A DNA stretch of 52,552 nucleotides, from positions 1-52,552 of the forward strand of contig JAPLFY010000031.1 in NCBI GenBank assembly GCA_026390435.1. Direction: 5' to 3'. The DNA comes from Pseudomonadota bacterium. Lineage in GTDB: Bacteria; Bdellovibrionota_B; Oligoflexia; Oligoflexales; CAIYRB01. The position numbers and the translations under genes are program-made. The notes under the pieces are model-generated. The model saw only the letters and a list, made by a program, of their open reading frames with translations, searched no databases and had not been told where the DNA came from. Below, in pieces: positions 8,636 through 18,047 of this stretch. Positions within the stretch are counted from its first letter, which is position 1, and each line of letters opens with the position of its first letter.

Positions 8636-11251
8636 CTATGGTTTGGTGTCCGGGCGATGTCCCGCTCGCATTTGATTGTAGTATAAAAAGGGTTCCGCCG
8701 TCGCTGGTTCCTCTGGCCAATAATGCCTGGGGTACTTGCGTGCCAATTCAGACCTAATATCGGGATAGTGGCGTTGCCAAAATCCACCAAGATCGGCCGT
8801 AACTTGCAAAGGTCTCCGGTTAGGGCCGAGCAAATGCAGGGTTAGGCCTCCTCGCCCAGCCAGCAACGGAGTCGCGCCGAGCCCGAAGAAATCCTGAACA
8901 AACCCAGTGACGAAGGGAGGTCTGCCTGGCTCATATGTGACCTTGAGTCGCCGGCCATTGGCGATCCGCAATTCAATGGCAGCCTCCCTTCGCAGTAACT
9001 CTTGCTGCTCATAGGGAAGCTGATCTTCGATATACTCGACGAGCCGGCGCTCATTGATCTCGCGAAAGCTGCGCTTGCCGCTACAAATATCAGCCTGAAG
9101 CAGCTCTAGCATCTCCCCCTCAAAAATTGGAAAATGTATCTCTTTATGCACATTACCAATCCACTCGATACGAGCATGATAGCTGCGCAGGTCTTCGTCA
9201 TCAGCAAATGGTTTGGGCCAGGCCTCAATTAGCTTGCTATGCAACATGTTCTCAAGCTTGGCCGCAGCCTCCTGCTGTACAGGAAGTCGATTATCACTGA
9301 TAGTAAGCTCGCCGTAGCTAAGTCGCTGCATCAAATCAACACGTGCTGCATCTTCGTTCCATACTGTTGTGATTTCTGTTTTCATGAGCGTCGATTGTTG
9401 CTGGCGCAAAATTTCGGGGGTTAGAGCGGATGCTAAATAAATTGCAGTCCCTCGGTCTGCACTTCGACTTTGGACTTCGGATGCATCTATCGCCAAAATT
9501 AATTCGGCATTCCGCACCACCGATGTCTCGGCAAGATAACCACCCCGCCCAAGACAGAAGTTATAGAGCGTCGCAGCATGGCGCGAGCCTGCCGCAGGCA
9601 CGCCCCGTCGCTTAGCGACACGGTCGGGAAACCCAGCCAATAAGCAGATCGTTAGTCGCGATTCATCTTCGACACCCGGCCTAGGCCACGGCCCAAGTTT
9701 CAGTCGCTTCGACAGCTGCGCGTAGACGGCTAGTGCTTGCTTGACGCGGCCTCTGTCGATCGCCGCAGCCAGCGACTGAGGTGATATGTCCTGACCAAGA
9801 TTTATTCGTGCAATTAGCTCAAGTTGCACTTTAACATCACAGTCAGAGTGCATAAAAGCGCCGGCCGACCTCTTGATCACCATGCCTTCGCTGATTAAGC
9901 ATGCAGCAGCAAGGGCTGCTTCCGCACAGCCAAGGTCTTGGCCCTTTATAACTATCGCGCCTAAACGCGGATGAAATGGTAACTGAGCCAATCGCTCGCC
10001 TATAGCTGTCGGGCTATCGTCCTCCGTTACCGCTCCTAGTTGTATTAAAAGCTGACGAGTTGCAACCACTGCAGGGATGGCTGGGGATTCAAACCACGGT
10101 AGCGCTTGATCGAAGACGCGAACAGGTCGACCAGATCGTTGCTGCAGATCCTGTACGGTGAGAAAAATTTCAGCGAGATCGAGCCGCTGTATATCTGGCA
10201 CGGAAAAAGGCGCACGACTAAGAAAGTCAGCTTCACTAAACAGTCTGTATGCAACACCCGCCGCAGTGCGACCGGCGCGGCCACTACGCTGAATACTGGC
10301 CGCCTGACTGATTTTTTTGACATCAAGAGTCGAAATCCCACTCCATGCGGCATGCCCTGCAACCTTTGCCAAACCGCTATCGATCACACCCGTAACCCCC
10401 GGTATCGTCAAGGATGTCTCTGCAACGTTGGTTGCCAAAATAATTTTGCGGCGGGCATTAGGCTTGAAGACCAAAGCCTGCTCTGAAGGAGGCAAATCTG
10501 CAGTTAAAGGCAGTATCACTGCTTGCCCAGACGAGATGTCGCTACGTAATTTCTCGGCACAACGGCGAATGTCTTGGATCCCCGTTAGAAATACCAAGAT
10601 GTCGCCTGGTGAGCGAGCGTCCTCCAGCATTCGCATGGCTGCACGGGACACGCGGTCTTCCAGGGGGGAAGTGTCCGCGTCGGCAAGGTAATCAACGGCG
10701 ACTGGAAACGTCCGCCCCGGAACATCAAACACGCTCACGTTGGGAAGATAACGTTCTAAAGAAGCACTATCTAAAGTTGCCGACATAACCAACAGCTGGA
10801 GATCCGGCCGGCTAGATTGGCGGAGGGCGTTGACCATCGCAAGGGCTAGATCGGTATGAAGGTGCCGTTCGTGGAACTCGTCAATGACGACGGCCGAAAC
10901 TCCCGTGAGCAATGGACTCTCCTGGAGTAGCCGCAAAAAAACACCCTCCGTGACAAACAGTAAGCGGGTCGCTGCGGACTGGCGGGAGTTGAACCTAACT
11001 TGATATCCCACCGTCTGCCCACAGGTCTCGCCCAACTCTTCGGCCACCCGCTCAGCCGAAAGCTGCGCGGCCAGGCGACGTGGTTCCAGCACCAGGATGC
11101 GTCCGGGCAGCTCAGGCAACAGCGCCGCAGGCACCTGGGTCGTTTTCCCAGCACCCGGCTGCGCTTTCACGAGAACGCTGCCCTTCTCTCGCAATGCCGA
11201 GACAATAGCGGGCAAGAACGGGGCGATCGGTAACATTGGCAATGAGGTCAT
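8636..11251 (-). CDS. hrpB: ATP-dependent RNA helicase HrpB
   Basis: The 871-residue DEAH-box protein has motif I QPGAGKTTQVP (about residues 32-42), motif II VIDEFHERH, motif III VMSATLD, motif V ATNVAETSLTIPGV and motif VI QRSGRAGR. Winged-helix, ratchet and OB-like regions follow, and then the HrpB-specific C-terminal domain (GLTLHLLGPNRRPLQVTADLGGFW, YPDIRSELARKYPRHYWPEEP). DEFH instead of DEAH is normal for HrpB. It is slightly longer than the E. coli protein (about 810). The physiological substrate is not well established for the family. It leads an operon with the carboxypeptidase and YkgJ-type genes. Confidence 0.95.
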   Translation of the reverse strand: MTSLPMLPIAPFLPAIVSALREKGSVLVKAQPGAGKTTQVPAALLPELPGRILVLEPRRLAAQLSAERVAEELGETCGQTVGYQVRFNSRQSAATRLLFVTEGVFLRLLQESPLLTGVSAVVIDEFHERHLHTDLALAMVNALRQSSRPDLQLLVMSATLDSASLERYLPNVSVFDVPGRTFPVAVDYLADADTSPLEDRVSRAAMRMLEDARSPGDILVFLTGIQDIRRCAEKLRSDISSGQAVILPLTADLPPSEQALVFKPNARRKIILATNVAETSLTIPGVTGVIDSGLAKVAGHAAWSGISTLDVKKISQAASIQRSGRAGRTAAGVAYRLFSEADFLSRAPFSVPDIQRLDLAEIFLTVQDLQQRSGRPVRVFDQALPWFESPAIPAVVATRQLLIQLGAVTEDDSPTAIGERLAQLPFHPRLGAIVIKGQDLGCAEAALAAACLISEGMVIKRSAGAFMHSDCDVKVQLELIARINLGQDISPQSLAAAIDRGRVKQALAVYAQLSKRLKLGPWPRPGVEDESRLTICLLAGFPDRVAKRRGVPAAGSRHAATLYNFCLGRGGYLAETSVVRNAELILAIDASEVQSRSADRGTAIYLASALTPEILRQQQSTLMKTEITTVWNEDAARVDLMQRLSYGELTISDNRLPVQQEAAAKLENMLHSKLIEAWPKPFADDEDLRSYHARIEWIGNVHKEIHFPIFEGEMLELLQADICSGKRSFREINERRLVEYIEDQLPYEQQELLRREAAIELRIANGRRLKVTYEPGRPPFVTGFVQDFFGLGATPLLAGRGGLTLHLLGPNRRPLQVTADLGGFWQRHYPDIRSELARKYPRHYWPEEPATAEPFLYYNQMRAGHRPDTKP

Positions 11252-11474
11252 GATTTAGTCATCGTTTCAATAACAAGGCGTTTCAGTCGTCGGCAGCCTA
11301 GCATAATGCCCATCGAAATCGTCTGACATCCCAACCAGAGGACACCCCTTAACCGCCTGAGATTCTAACAATGACTGGCCGGCCAAGTCTAACACTGGGA
11401 TAAAAATTAGAGTTACTATGATGGAGAGGCTAGCAATTGGCGTCACATTGGCAGACCGCAACGGAGTAATCGTC

Positions 11475-11663
11475 ATGTTTCATAGCTACTTCGAGTTAGA
11501 AGCACGGATGCAAGAGGACAAGATGCGTCGTGAGCCGCGTCGTGAGCTGATGCCAATGATTAGTCGCAGCAAGACCATCGCCCGGCTCAGGGGCCTACGA
11601 CTGAAAAGCCAGTCGAATAAGGCAGTTGCTACCGCAACCTCAGCTAATCCAAAAAAGTTTTAA
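11475..11663 (+). CDS. small basic hypothetical protein
   Basis: A 62-codon frame starts at ATG 11475 with CGGAG 8 bases upstream. The product is very rich in Arg/Lys (EDKMRREPRRELMP, SRSKTIARLRGLRLKSQ), with no membrane segment and no cysteines. The frame extends back to an ATG at 11418 without a good ribosome site. I do not recognise it. It lies alone between hrpB (divergent) and uup. It may be real because of its ribosome site, but it could be chance coding in a 500-bp gap. Confidence 0.35.
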   Translation: MFHSYFELEARMQEDKMRREPRRELMPMISRSKTIARLRGLRLKSQSNKAVATATSANPKKF

Positions 11664-11753
11664 GCTTCGGCGCAAGGCCGCCCAGATGCCCTGCGCTAAA
11701 GAGATGTTGCCTCGCCTTGAGATTTAACGATGGCGGTGCCATAGTGTCGCCCG

Positions 11754-13568
11754 ATGTCGATATTAATAAGCTGCCAAAACTTAGCCAAAGCCTATCACGG
11801 GCGTCCCTTATTTAGGGGCCTAGCCCTTGCCGTTAATGGCGGCGATCGCATAGGCATTATCGGCCCTAACGGTGCCGGTAAATCGACCCTGCTGCGCCTG
11901 CTCGCCGACCGCGAAGACGCCGATGACGGCCAGATTTCGCGCCAACGCAATTTACGCCTGGCTTATATCGAGCAGACTGCAAGCTTTCCGCCCACGGCAA
12001 CGGTCGGGGCACTTATTAATCAAGCGGCCGAATCTGCCGCATTGAATAGTGAGGAGGCTATTGCCCGCGCCCAACGCCTTATCGGCCAGCTCGGCTTTGA
12101 TCCGGATGTGGCCGCAGGTAGCCTGTCAGGTGGCTGGAAAAAGCGCCTCAGCATTGCTGTGGCAATGGTACAAGCACCAGATCTAATGTTTCTTGACGAA
12201 CCAACCAATCACCTCGACCTCGAGGGTATCCTTTGGTTGGAAAAAGTGCTGATCAGCGCGCCATTCGCATGGGCAATGGTCAGTCATGATCGCTACCTAC
12301 TTGAACGGACCGTGTCTCGCATTGTCGAAGTCGCACCCATCTATCCCGAGGGTGTCTTTGTCAGCGATGGCAACTATGGATCCTTCCTGACTAAACGCAG
12401 TGAGTACCTCGCGCGGGAACAGAGATTATCAGAAACACTCGCCAACAAGGCGCGGCGTGAAGTCGAGTGGCTCCGTCGCGGGCCACAAGCGCGAGCCACT
12501 AAAGCACAATATCGGATCAATGAAGCCCATTCGTTGCTTCAGGATCTGTCCGATGTGCGTTCGCGGCTGGTACAGCGCGATACTCGCATCGATTTCAGCG
12601 CGACTGGTCGTAAGACCAAACGCCTCATCGAGCTCGAACACGTCAGTAAATCATTAGGCGGGCGCTGCATCCTAGACGACATCAACTTCGTCGTTATGCC
12701 CGGGATGAGCATTGGCTTGATGGGTGCCAACGGTACGGGCAAAACGACACTGCTTCGCCTCCTGTCGGACGAATCCAAGCCAGACAGCGGCAGCATAGTT
12801 ACCGCTGACGGCCTTCGCATCGTTTACTTCGATCAAGAGCGCCAACGCTTGAATCCATCGGAAAAGCTCAGCAACTTCCTTGCTGACGGCAGCGACTCTG
12901 TGGTCTTCAGGGGCAAGTCAGTCCATGTGGCTAGCTGGGCACGACGCTTTCAATTCAGCCCTGAACAGCTACAAATTACTCTCGGTGATCTTTCCGGTGG
13001 CGAACAAGCTCGTGCACTCGTCGCTAAACTGATGCTCGAACCGGCCGATTTACTCCTCTTAGATGAACCAACAAACGACCTCGATATTCCAACTCTCGAG
13101 GCGCTAGAAGACAGCCTGCAGGACTTTCCTGGAGCGATCGTGCTAGTTTCGCACGACCGCTACTTCCTCGGCCAAGTCACCAACATGCTGATCGGCCTCG
13201 ATGGCACGGGTAAAGCCGGGTTATTCGCCGACTACGAGCAATGGGAACAGGCACTTAAGTCAGATCGTGACGCAGCCAAAAACTCGACAAGACAAGCCGC
13301 CCCCAGCGGTGATAATGAGTCTCGCGCTAAACCCAAGGCCTCGGGTAAACGACTGTCCTATAACGAACAGCGCGAATACGACGGCATGGAATCGGCGATT
13401 GCAGCGGCGGAAGAACAACTTGCTGCCAAGCAAGCGACCGCAGAGGATTCTGCAATCAGTACCCAGTCCAGCAAAGTCGCCGCCGCCTATGCTGACCTGG
13501 AACAGGCGCAGGACCTAGTGGACAAACTTTACGCCCGCTGGGCAGAGCTCGAGAGCAAGTTAAAATGA
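11754..13568 (+). CDS. uup: ABC-F family ATPase Uup
   Basis: The 604-residue protein has two ATP-binding cassettes and no membrane segments. Cassette 1 has GPNGAGKST, LSGGWKKR and LMFLDEPTNHLDLEG. Cassette 2 has GANGTGKTT, LSGGEQAR and LLLLDEPTNDLDIPT. The linker between them is Arg-rich (EVEWLRRGPQARATKAQYRI). A C-terminal coiled coil (about 535-604, YADLEQAQDLVDKLYARWAEL) is the Uup-specific DNA-binding-type domain. ABC-F proteins act on the ribosome; Uup is also tied to the precise excision of transposons and to replication-intermediate stability. Its last codon overlaps the tgt start by 4 bp, so the two are coupled. Confidence 0.93.
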   Translation: MSILISCQNLAKAYHGRPLFRGLALAVNGGDRIGIIGPNGAGKSTLLRLLADREDADDGQISRQRNLRLAYIEQTASFPPTATVGALINQAAESAALNSEEAIARAQRLIGQLGFDPDVAAGSLSGGWKKRLSIAVAMVQAPDLMFLDEPTNHLDLEGILWLEKVLISAPFAWAMVSHDRYLLERTVSRIVEVAPIYPEGVFVSDGNYGSFLTKRSEYLAREQRLSETLANKARREVEWLRRGPQARATKAQYRINEAHSLLQDLSDVRSRLVQRDTRIDFSATGRKTKRLIELEHVSKSLGGRCILDDINFVVMPGMSIGLMGANGTGKTTLLRLLSDESKPDSGSIVTADGLRIVYFDQERQRLNPSEKLSNFLADGSDSVVFRGKSVHVASWARRFQFSPEQLQITLGDLSGGEQARALVAKLMLEPADLLLLDEPTNDLDIPTLEALEDSLQDFPGAIVLVSHDRYFLGQVTNMLIGLDGTGKAGLFADYEQWEQALKSDRDAAKNSTRQAAPSGDNESRAKPKASGKRLSYNEQREYDGMESAIAAAEEQLAAKQATAEDSAISTQSSKVAAAYADLEQAQDLVDKLYARWAELESKLK

Positions 13569-14728
13569 GCCGGTTATCTTTCCAGTTGTTGGCCTCGGCA
13601 AGTTCGTCGCAGGCCCGCGCGGGCACGATGCAGACTTTGCATGGCCAAGTAAATACTCCCGTATTCATGCCAGTTGGCACCCAAGCGACCGTCAAAGGCA
13701 TGCGGGTTGAGGAATTACAGGCCGTCGGTGCGCAAGTTCTACTCGCTAACACCTACCATTTGTTACTAAGGCCAGGCCCTGAAGTGTTCCAGCATTTTGG
13801 TGGAATCCATCGCTTCATGAACTGGCATGGGCCCGTACTGACTGACTCAGGTGGTTTTCAAATCTTCTCGTTACCTAAAGAGAGACGCATTACTGAGGCG
13901 GGCGCCGGCTTTCGCAGTTATGTTGATGGCAAAGCAATTTTACTTAGCCCCGAAGTCAGCATTGCCACGCAAAGAGCCATCGGTAGCGACATTATGATGG
14001 TCCTAGATGAATGCGTACCATCGACAAGCTCCCGCGATATTGCTGCACGCGCTATGGAGCGCACACACAGGTGGGCACTCCGCAGCCTGGCAGCGAGGGA
14101 AGATAGCCCGCAGTCACTCTTCGCCATCGTGCAGGGTGCCTGTGATGAAGGCCTACGGAAAGAGAGCGCCGATTTTCTTCGGACGCAGCCCTTCGACGGA
14201 TTCGCCGTCGGAGGCCTGGCCGTGGGCGAAACTAAAGATGAACGCGAGCACTTCTGCGGTCTAGTGACGGCGATGCTACCGGAGCATTTGCCGCGCTACT
14301 TAATGGGGGTAGGTACTCCGATTGACCTGCTTGAAGCCGTGCATCGCGGTGTAGATATGTTTGACTGCATCTTACCGTCTGCCCTGGCACAGCAAGGAAC
14401 GGCCTTCAGCCATAAGGGCATAGTGCGCCTTAGACGCAGCCCGTATAAATTTAATGATGTACCTATTGATGAAGATTGCAGCTGCTATACATGTAAAAAT
14501 TACACTCGCGCATATCTACATCATTTAACCAAAGCCACCGAGGGCCTCGGATGGCACATGATTACGCAACATAATTTGCACTTTTACGGCGAACTTATGG
14601 CCGAGATGCGCCAGCATATCATTAACGATACGTTCGCTGATTATCGTTTAGATAAACGGCGTGAGATCACCGTCGTTGATCGCGATTTCCCGACAAAAGA
14701 ATCACTAATCGCACTCACACTTTCCTGA
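13565..14728 (+). CDS. tgt: tRNA-guanine transglycosylase
   Basis: The 387-residue enzyme swaps guanine 34 for preQ1 in GUN-anticodon tRNAs, the key step of queuosine formation. Visible family features are the substrate-pocket Asp in VLTDSGGFQ (Asp94), FAVGGLAVGE, the catalytic region MGVGTPIDLLEAVHRGVDMFDC, and the zinc site CSCYTCKNYTRAYLHHL near residue 310. The length is usual. It starts in the stop codon of uup. No queA, queC, queD or yajC is next to it, which is a difference from the common tgt neighbourhood. Confidence 0.96.
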   Translation: MSRLSFQLLASASSSQARAGTMQTLHGQVNTPVFMPVGTQATVKGMRVEELQAVGAQVLLANTYHLLLRPGPEVFQHFGGIHRFMNWHGPVLTDSGGFQIFSLPKERRITEAGAGFRSYVDGKAILLSPEVSIATQRAIGSDIMMVLDECVPSTSSRDIAARAMERTHRWALRSLAAREDSPQSLFAIVQGACDEGLRKESADFLRTQPFDGFAVGGLAVGETKDEREHFCGLVTAMLPEHLPRYLMGVGTPIDLLEAVHRGVDMFDCILPSALAQQGTAFSHKGIVRLRRSPYKFNDVPIDEDCSCYTCKNYTRAYLHHLTKATEGLGWHMITQHNLHFYGELMAEMRQHIINDTFADYRLDKRREITVVDRDFPTKESLIALTLS

Positions 14729-14791
14729 TTCATGAAAGTCAGGAGAAACTGCCAGCCCCCAATGCATCATTCTTTGGGGCCAACTGGACAA

Positions 14792-16408
14792 TTAGTGTAA
14801 ACGCTGTGCCAGCGCGCTGCTTATGGCATCATCCAGAACCGCCCGACCAACGCGAACGCCGTCCAGCGATGCGCTCACGATACCACCGGCAAAGCCCGCG
14901 CATTCACCGCACGGAAATAGTCCTGGGTGACTAATAGACTGTAAGCCTTTATCGCGCATCATGACGATAGGCGAAGATGTCTTAGTCTCGACCCCGACGA
15001 CCAAGGCTTGCGGGGAAATGTAGCCATGCATTTTCTTATTATAATCGACTACAGCGCGCTTCAATGCAGTGACAATAAAATCTGGCAGCACTTTATCTAG
15101 GCGAGCGCTATTGACCCCAGGTTGATAGGTTGATTTCATCTCACCTCGACTCAGGCGACCTGCCATAAAATCTTCCATGCGCTGCGCCGGTGAATGGTAA
15201 CCACCACCACCCGCCGCAAATGCTGCCTTCTCAATCGCCTGCTGGAACCGAACTCCGTCAAGTGGATGCCCACGATAGAAGTCTTCTCTAAGCACGTTTA
15301 CCACTACCGCTGCGTTAGCAAAGCCGCTATTACGCGCATGGTAACTCATGCCATTGATAGCCAGATGCCCCTCTTGTGCATTCGTCGGCATCAAATGGCC
15401 ACCTGGGCACATACAGAAGGTCCAGATGCCCCTCTCCTCAGTATGGGCCGCCAATTTATATTCGGCCGCAGTAGGGATCGCGCAGCTCCCAAACTGAATT
15501 TTGTTGATCACCTCTTGCGGGTGTTCAAATCGCGCACCCATAGCAAACGGCTTAGGTGCGATCGCCAATCCGCGGTCAAGCAAAAGCTCGTAAGTATCGC
15601 GTGCAGAATGACCGATAGCCAATATGAGGTGATCGGTTTTATGGGTCGTCCCATCATCGAGCGTCACGCGGTAACGCGCTTCGCTGCCACCGGCTTGCAC
15701 ATCGACAAATCGGCGCTTGAATAAAAACTCACATCCCGCTGCCTGCAGTCCGAGGCGCTGATTTTTTGCAATCCGCAGGAGAAAGTCCGTACCAATGTGG
15801 GGATGGGCATCGTAAAGAATTTCGGCTGGAGCACCGAATTCTACCCATTGCTGGAAGAGGAATTTGATTAAAGGATGGTTACGTCCGCACGTCAGCTTAC
15901 CGTCGGAGAAAGTGCCTGCTCCGCCTTCGCCAAAACAGTAATTGCTTTCAGGATCGAAGGAACCGTCGCGACGTAATTTACCAACAGTGCGAAGACGCTG
16001 TTCGACAGCCTCGCCACGCTCCACAATTAAGCTCGGCTGACCGGCTCTTGCTAAAGCCAACGCGGCAAAGGTGCCGGCTGGACCGCTACCAATGATGATA
16101 GGCATATGACGAAAACGGTAAGGACCTGGAGATAAACCCTCGAGCGGATCACTCTCAGCCTCGGGCTCAACTGACTCAGCAAGGGATCCCGCAGTTGCAA
16201 GGATGCCGGCCTCATCATCGACCTCAATATCTACCTGGTAATGATAAACGATCCGAGCTTTACGCCGGGCATCGAGAGACTTCTTGCGGATCACTAGCGA
16301 CCGTATGTCATCCGGCTGCAACTCCAGCCGAGCGGCTACCGCATCGCGTATTTGATCATCGCCAGCTAGTGAGGCTGGTACTTCTACGTCCTTGAGGCGT
16401 AGTGTCAT
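14792..16408 (-). CDS. FAD-dependent dehydrogenase of the COG2509 type
   Basis: The protein of about 538 residues begins with an N-terminal domain ending near residue 100. A dinucleotide-binding Rossmann motif IIIGSGPAGTFAALALARAG and VERGEAVEQR follow, then CFGEGGAGTFSDGKLTCG, LAIGHSARDTYELL, and the C-terminal FAD contact PCGECAGFAGGIVSASLDG. This arrangement matches the widespread, poorly characterised FAD-dependent dehydrogenases of COG2509. I cannot name the substrate. The frame is open to 16519, but the family-like N-terminus begins at the ATG at 16408 (MTLRLKDVEVP); its ribosome site is weak. It lies convergent with tgt. Confidence 0.82.
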   Translation of the reverse strand: MTLRLKDVEVPASLAGDDQIRDAVAARLELQPDDIRSLVIRKKSLDARRKARIVYHYQVDIEVDDEAGILATAGSLAESVEPEAESDPLEGLSPGPYRFRHMPIIIGSGPAGTFAALALARAGQPSLIVERGEAVEQRLRTVGKLRRDGSFDPESNYCFGEGGAGTFSDGKLTCGRNHPLIKFLFQQWVEFGAPAEILYDAHPHIGTDFLLRIAKNQRLGLQAAGCEFLFKRRFVDVQAGGSEARYRVTLDDGTTHKTDHLILAIGHSARDTYELLLDRGLAIAPKPFAMGARFEHPQEVINKIQFGSCAIPTAAEYKLAAHTEERGIWTFCMCPGGHLMPTNAQEGHLAINGMSYHARNSGFANAAVVVNVLREDFYRGHPLDGVRFQQAIEKAAFAAGGGGYHSPAQRMEDFMAGRLSRGEMKSTYQPGVNSARLDKVLPDFIVTALKRAVVDYNKKMHGYISPQALVVGVETKTSSPIVMMRDKGLQSISHPGLFPCGECAGFAGGIVSASLDGVRVGRAVLDDAISSALAQRLH

Positions 16409-16590
16409 AGTCTTTGCTGTCCCGAGCTTGGTGGTAAGAATCCATCGGAGCGAAAATCTGCAGTCAAGGCGGCAAGGACATAGCACAAATCCAGCGAAAT
16501 TGCGCCACCGCTGGTGCAACTTACTGGATTGGTTAGGGATCTATCTATGGCTCGCCCTAAGGTTTGCAGCTAGATAGAGGCAATTATGCA

Positions 16591-16625
16591 AATCCCCAGT
16601 CCTAGCTACGCCAGGACTGGGGATT
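16591..16625 (-). terminator. strong hairpin downstream of the DsbA-like gene
   Basis: AATCCCCAGTCCT (16591-16603) and AGGACTGGGGATT (16613-16625) form a perfect 13-bp stem with a 9-base loop. It lies 24 bp after the stop of the DsbA-like gene. On the minus strand the tail is TTGCATAATTG, so the U-tract is weak. It is a terminator by position and stem strength, or an RNA-stabilising 3' hairpin. Confidence 0.65.
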
Positions 16626-16649
16626 GCTTGTTCAAGACTCGACTCTTAC

Positions 16650-17711
16650 TCAGTGACTGGTCGGCTGAACGCTAGACTTGATGAGGTCCTTAAAGGACTT
16701 GTTCACCAGCGACAGGCGACGATTATTGAGGAAGAACGTCGGTGTACCAGTAACACCCGACTTACGCATGCCATCCGTGGTGTTTTTCACGAAAGCTTGC
16801 GCCTCAGGTGACCCCAAGCAAGCATCCATCTTCGCTTGGTCTAAACCAACTTCAGTCGAGAGTTGCAGAACGGCGTCCTTAGCGTCTGGATCAGACAGTT
16901 TCCAGCCTTTTTCCTTAGCTACGGCAAATGTCTTTTCGTGATATTTCCAGAAATTCTCATCGCCTTGCTGACGCGCGCAGAATGCGCCGCGTGCCAGAGT
17001 TCCGCTCAAACCAGCTGGCTGCAGGCTGTACGGCACATGAACAAAGCGGATTTTATCGGTAAGTTCTTTGTAGGTGGCCTCTACTTCCGGTGCCACTGTC
17101 TGGCAATTCGGGCAGAGATAGTCAGCCACTTCAACTACTACGTTAGGCGAACCAGCTGGGCCGCGAGCTGGATAACCTTCCAGGGCCAGAGTGACTTTGG
17201 GCGCAGTTGGCTCTGGGCTTAAGAGAACAACGCGCTTTTTCGCCAAGAACTCTTGGTTCTTGAGGCGTAGCGCTTCCGTCAACTTTTGATTCCGAAGATA
17301 ACGCTCGATGTCTGGCTTAACCTGGTCGATCGCCACATTCTCAGGCAAACGAGCCTTGTTCTGCTCAAATACAGCCTGGATCTCTTGGTCTGTCGGAGCT
17401 GGAGCCTCAACTAGAACGTCGAAGGCCGGTAGAGCATCGGGCTTGGCATTTTTATCTTTATCTTTCGCCAGGCCAAACTGTAAAGCGAACTGACTTAAGA
17501 TAGCATTTTGACGTTCGAAAGCCTCAGACCGGATGTCATATAGATTCGAGCGAACATCAGCGGGAAAATCTGCCTCTTTGTACTTAGAGCCATCGAGCTC
17601 AAGGACCGTGATGTCCTCAAAACGATTCGAGCCCTTTGATAGCGTCGCCGCCCCGTAACCAATCACGGCGCCTACTACTAAGCCGCCCAGAATTCCTGCA
17701 CCTGTGTTCAT
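16650..17711 (-). CDS. membrane-anchored DsbA-like thioredoxin-fold protein
   Basis: The 353-residue protein has an N-terminal glycine-rich hydrophobic segment (about residues 7-25) acting as signal or anchor. A charged helical region (about 50-165) follows, whose sequence TDQEIQAVFEQNKARLPENVAIDQVKPDIERYL resembles the SurA/PpiD-type chaperone helices. The C-terminal DsbA fold has the active site CPNC (200-203) and the cis-Pro loop GVTGTPTFF. Such proteins make or isomerise disulfide bonds in the periplasm. I chose ATG 17711, with GAGGG 5 bases upstream, over the ATG at 17726, which has none. A tiny frame with a perfect ribosome site lies upstream on the same strand. Confidence 0.85.
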   Translation of the reverse strand: MNTGAGILGGLVVGAVIGYGAATLSKGSNRFEDITVLELDGSKYKEADFPADVRSNLYDIRSEAFERQNAILSQFALQFGLAKDKDKNAKPDALPAFDVLVEAPAPTDQEIQAVFEQNKARLPENVAIDQVKPDIERYLRNQKLTEALRLKNQEFLAKKRVVLLSPEPTAPKVTLALEGYPARGPAGSPNVVVEVADYLCPNCQTVAPEVEATYKELTDKIRFVHVPYSLQPAGLSGTLARGAFCARQQGDENFWKYHEKTFAVAKEKGWKLSDPDAKDAVLQLSTEVGLDQAKMDACLGSPEAQAFVKNTTDGMRKSGVTGTPTFFLNNRRLSLVNKSFKDLIKSSVQPTSH

Positions 17712-17857
17712 GCGTCCCTCGTCCATGAAAGTATTGCTACAGCCAACTTAGCTAAACCTAGTCGGATAGAACTAATCTAAACATCATCCCACCATTAAGT
17801 TCGGAATGCAATCCCCGGCGGGGCTGATAACTATTCAAATTCAATATGATTATTGAG

Positions 17858-17920
17858 CTAAGCAAAAACACGGGCCACATTTGCCGGCGGTGTTTCCGAT
17901 GGCTTTAACGCTTCCGCCAT
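17858..17920 (-). CDS. putative 20-residue leader peptide with attenuator-like 3' end
   Basis: On the minus strand, AGGAGGT (17930-17924) precedes ATG (17920) by 3 bases. The frame encodes 20 residues, starting MAEALKPSE and ending ARVFA, then TAG. The last third of the frame can fold: AAACACCG...GCCGGC pairs with GGCC...CGTGTTT, followed by TTTTGCTT, which looks like a terminator overlapping the stop region. It lies 147 bp upstream of the DsbA-like start on the same strand, so it could be an attenuating leader. The ribosome site is perfect in sequence but closely spaced. The frame is very short, so chance cannot be excluded. Confidence 0.3.
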   Translation of the reverse strand: MAEALKPSETPPANVARVFA

Positions 17921-18008
17921 GGTACCTCCTCCCCTTAGCCCTACCGATCGTGGTAGTGCTCAGGAGCTCAAGACCTAATTGGTCCAGAGCCTCTGTTGAG
18001 AGATCAGA

Positions 18009-18024
18009 GCACAGGTAACTGTGC
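18009..18024 (+). promoter_or_regulatory. GNRA-type hairpin in the RRM mRNA leader
   Basis: GCACAG, loop GTAA, CTGTGC form a perfect 6-bp stem closed by a GNRA-class tetraloop, 23 bases before the RRM start codon. It is well placed for control of translation or mRNA stability, perhaps by the encoded RNA-binding protein itself. Confidence 0.4.
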
Positions 18025-18047
18025 CAGTTTGCAAGGAAAAAGTGAGT

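Larger units (their letters stand above)
17727..18047. other. divergent non-coding region between the DsbA-like and RRM genes
   Basis: The region holds a possible 20-codon minus-strand leader frame (17858-17920) that ends in a hairpin plus T-tract. A plus-strand hairpin (18009-18024) lies just before the RRM start. I see no convincing sigma-70 promoter. No long reading frame is supported. Confidence 0.5.

Noticed and set aside
14723-14790. Two 6-bp hairpins between tgt and the FAD dehydrogenase
   Set aside because: Short stems with no U-tract; too weak to call terminators.
16520-16590. Upstream extension of the FAD dehydrogenase reading frame
   Set aside because: The family-like N-terminus begins at 16408; the upstream part is an untypical Arg/Leu/Cys-rich stretch.
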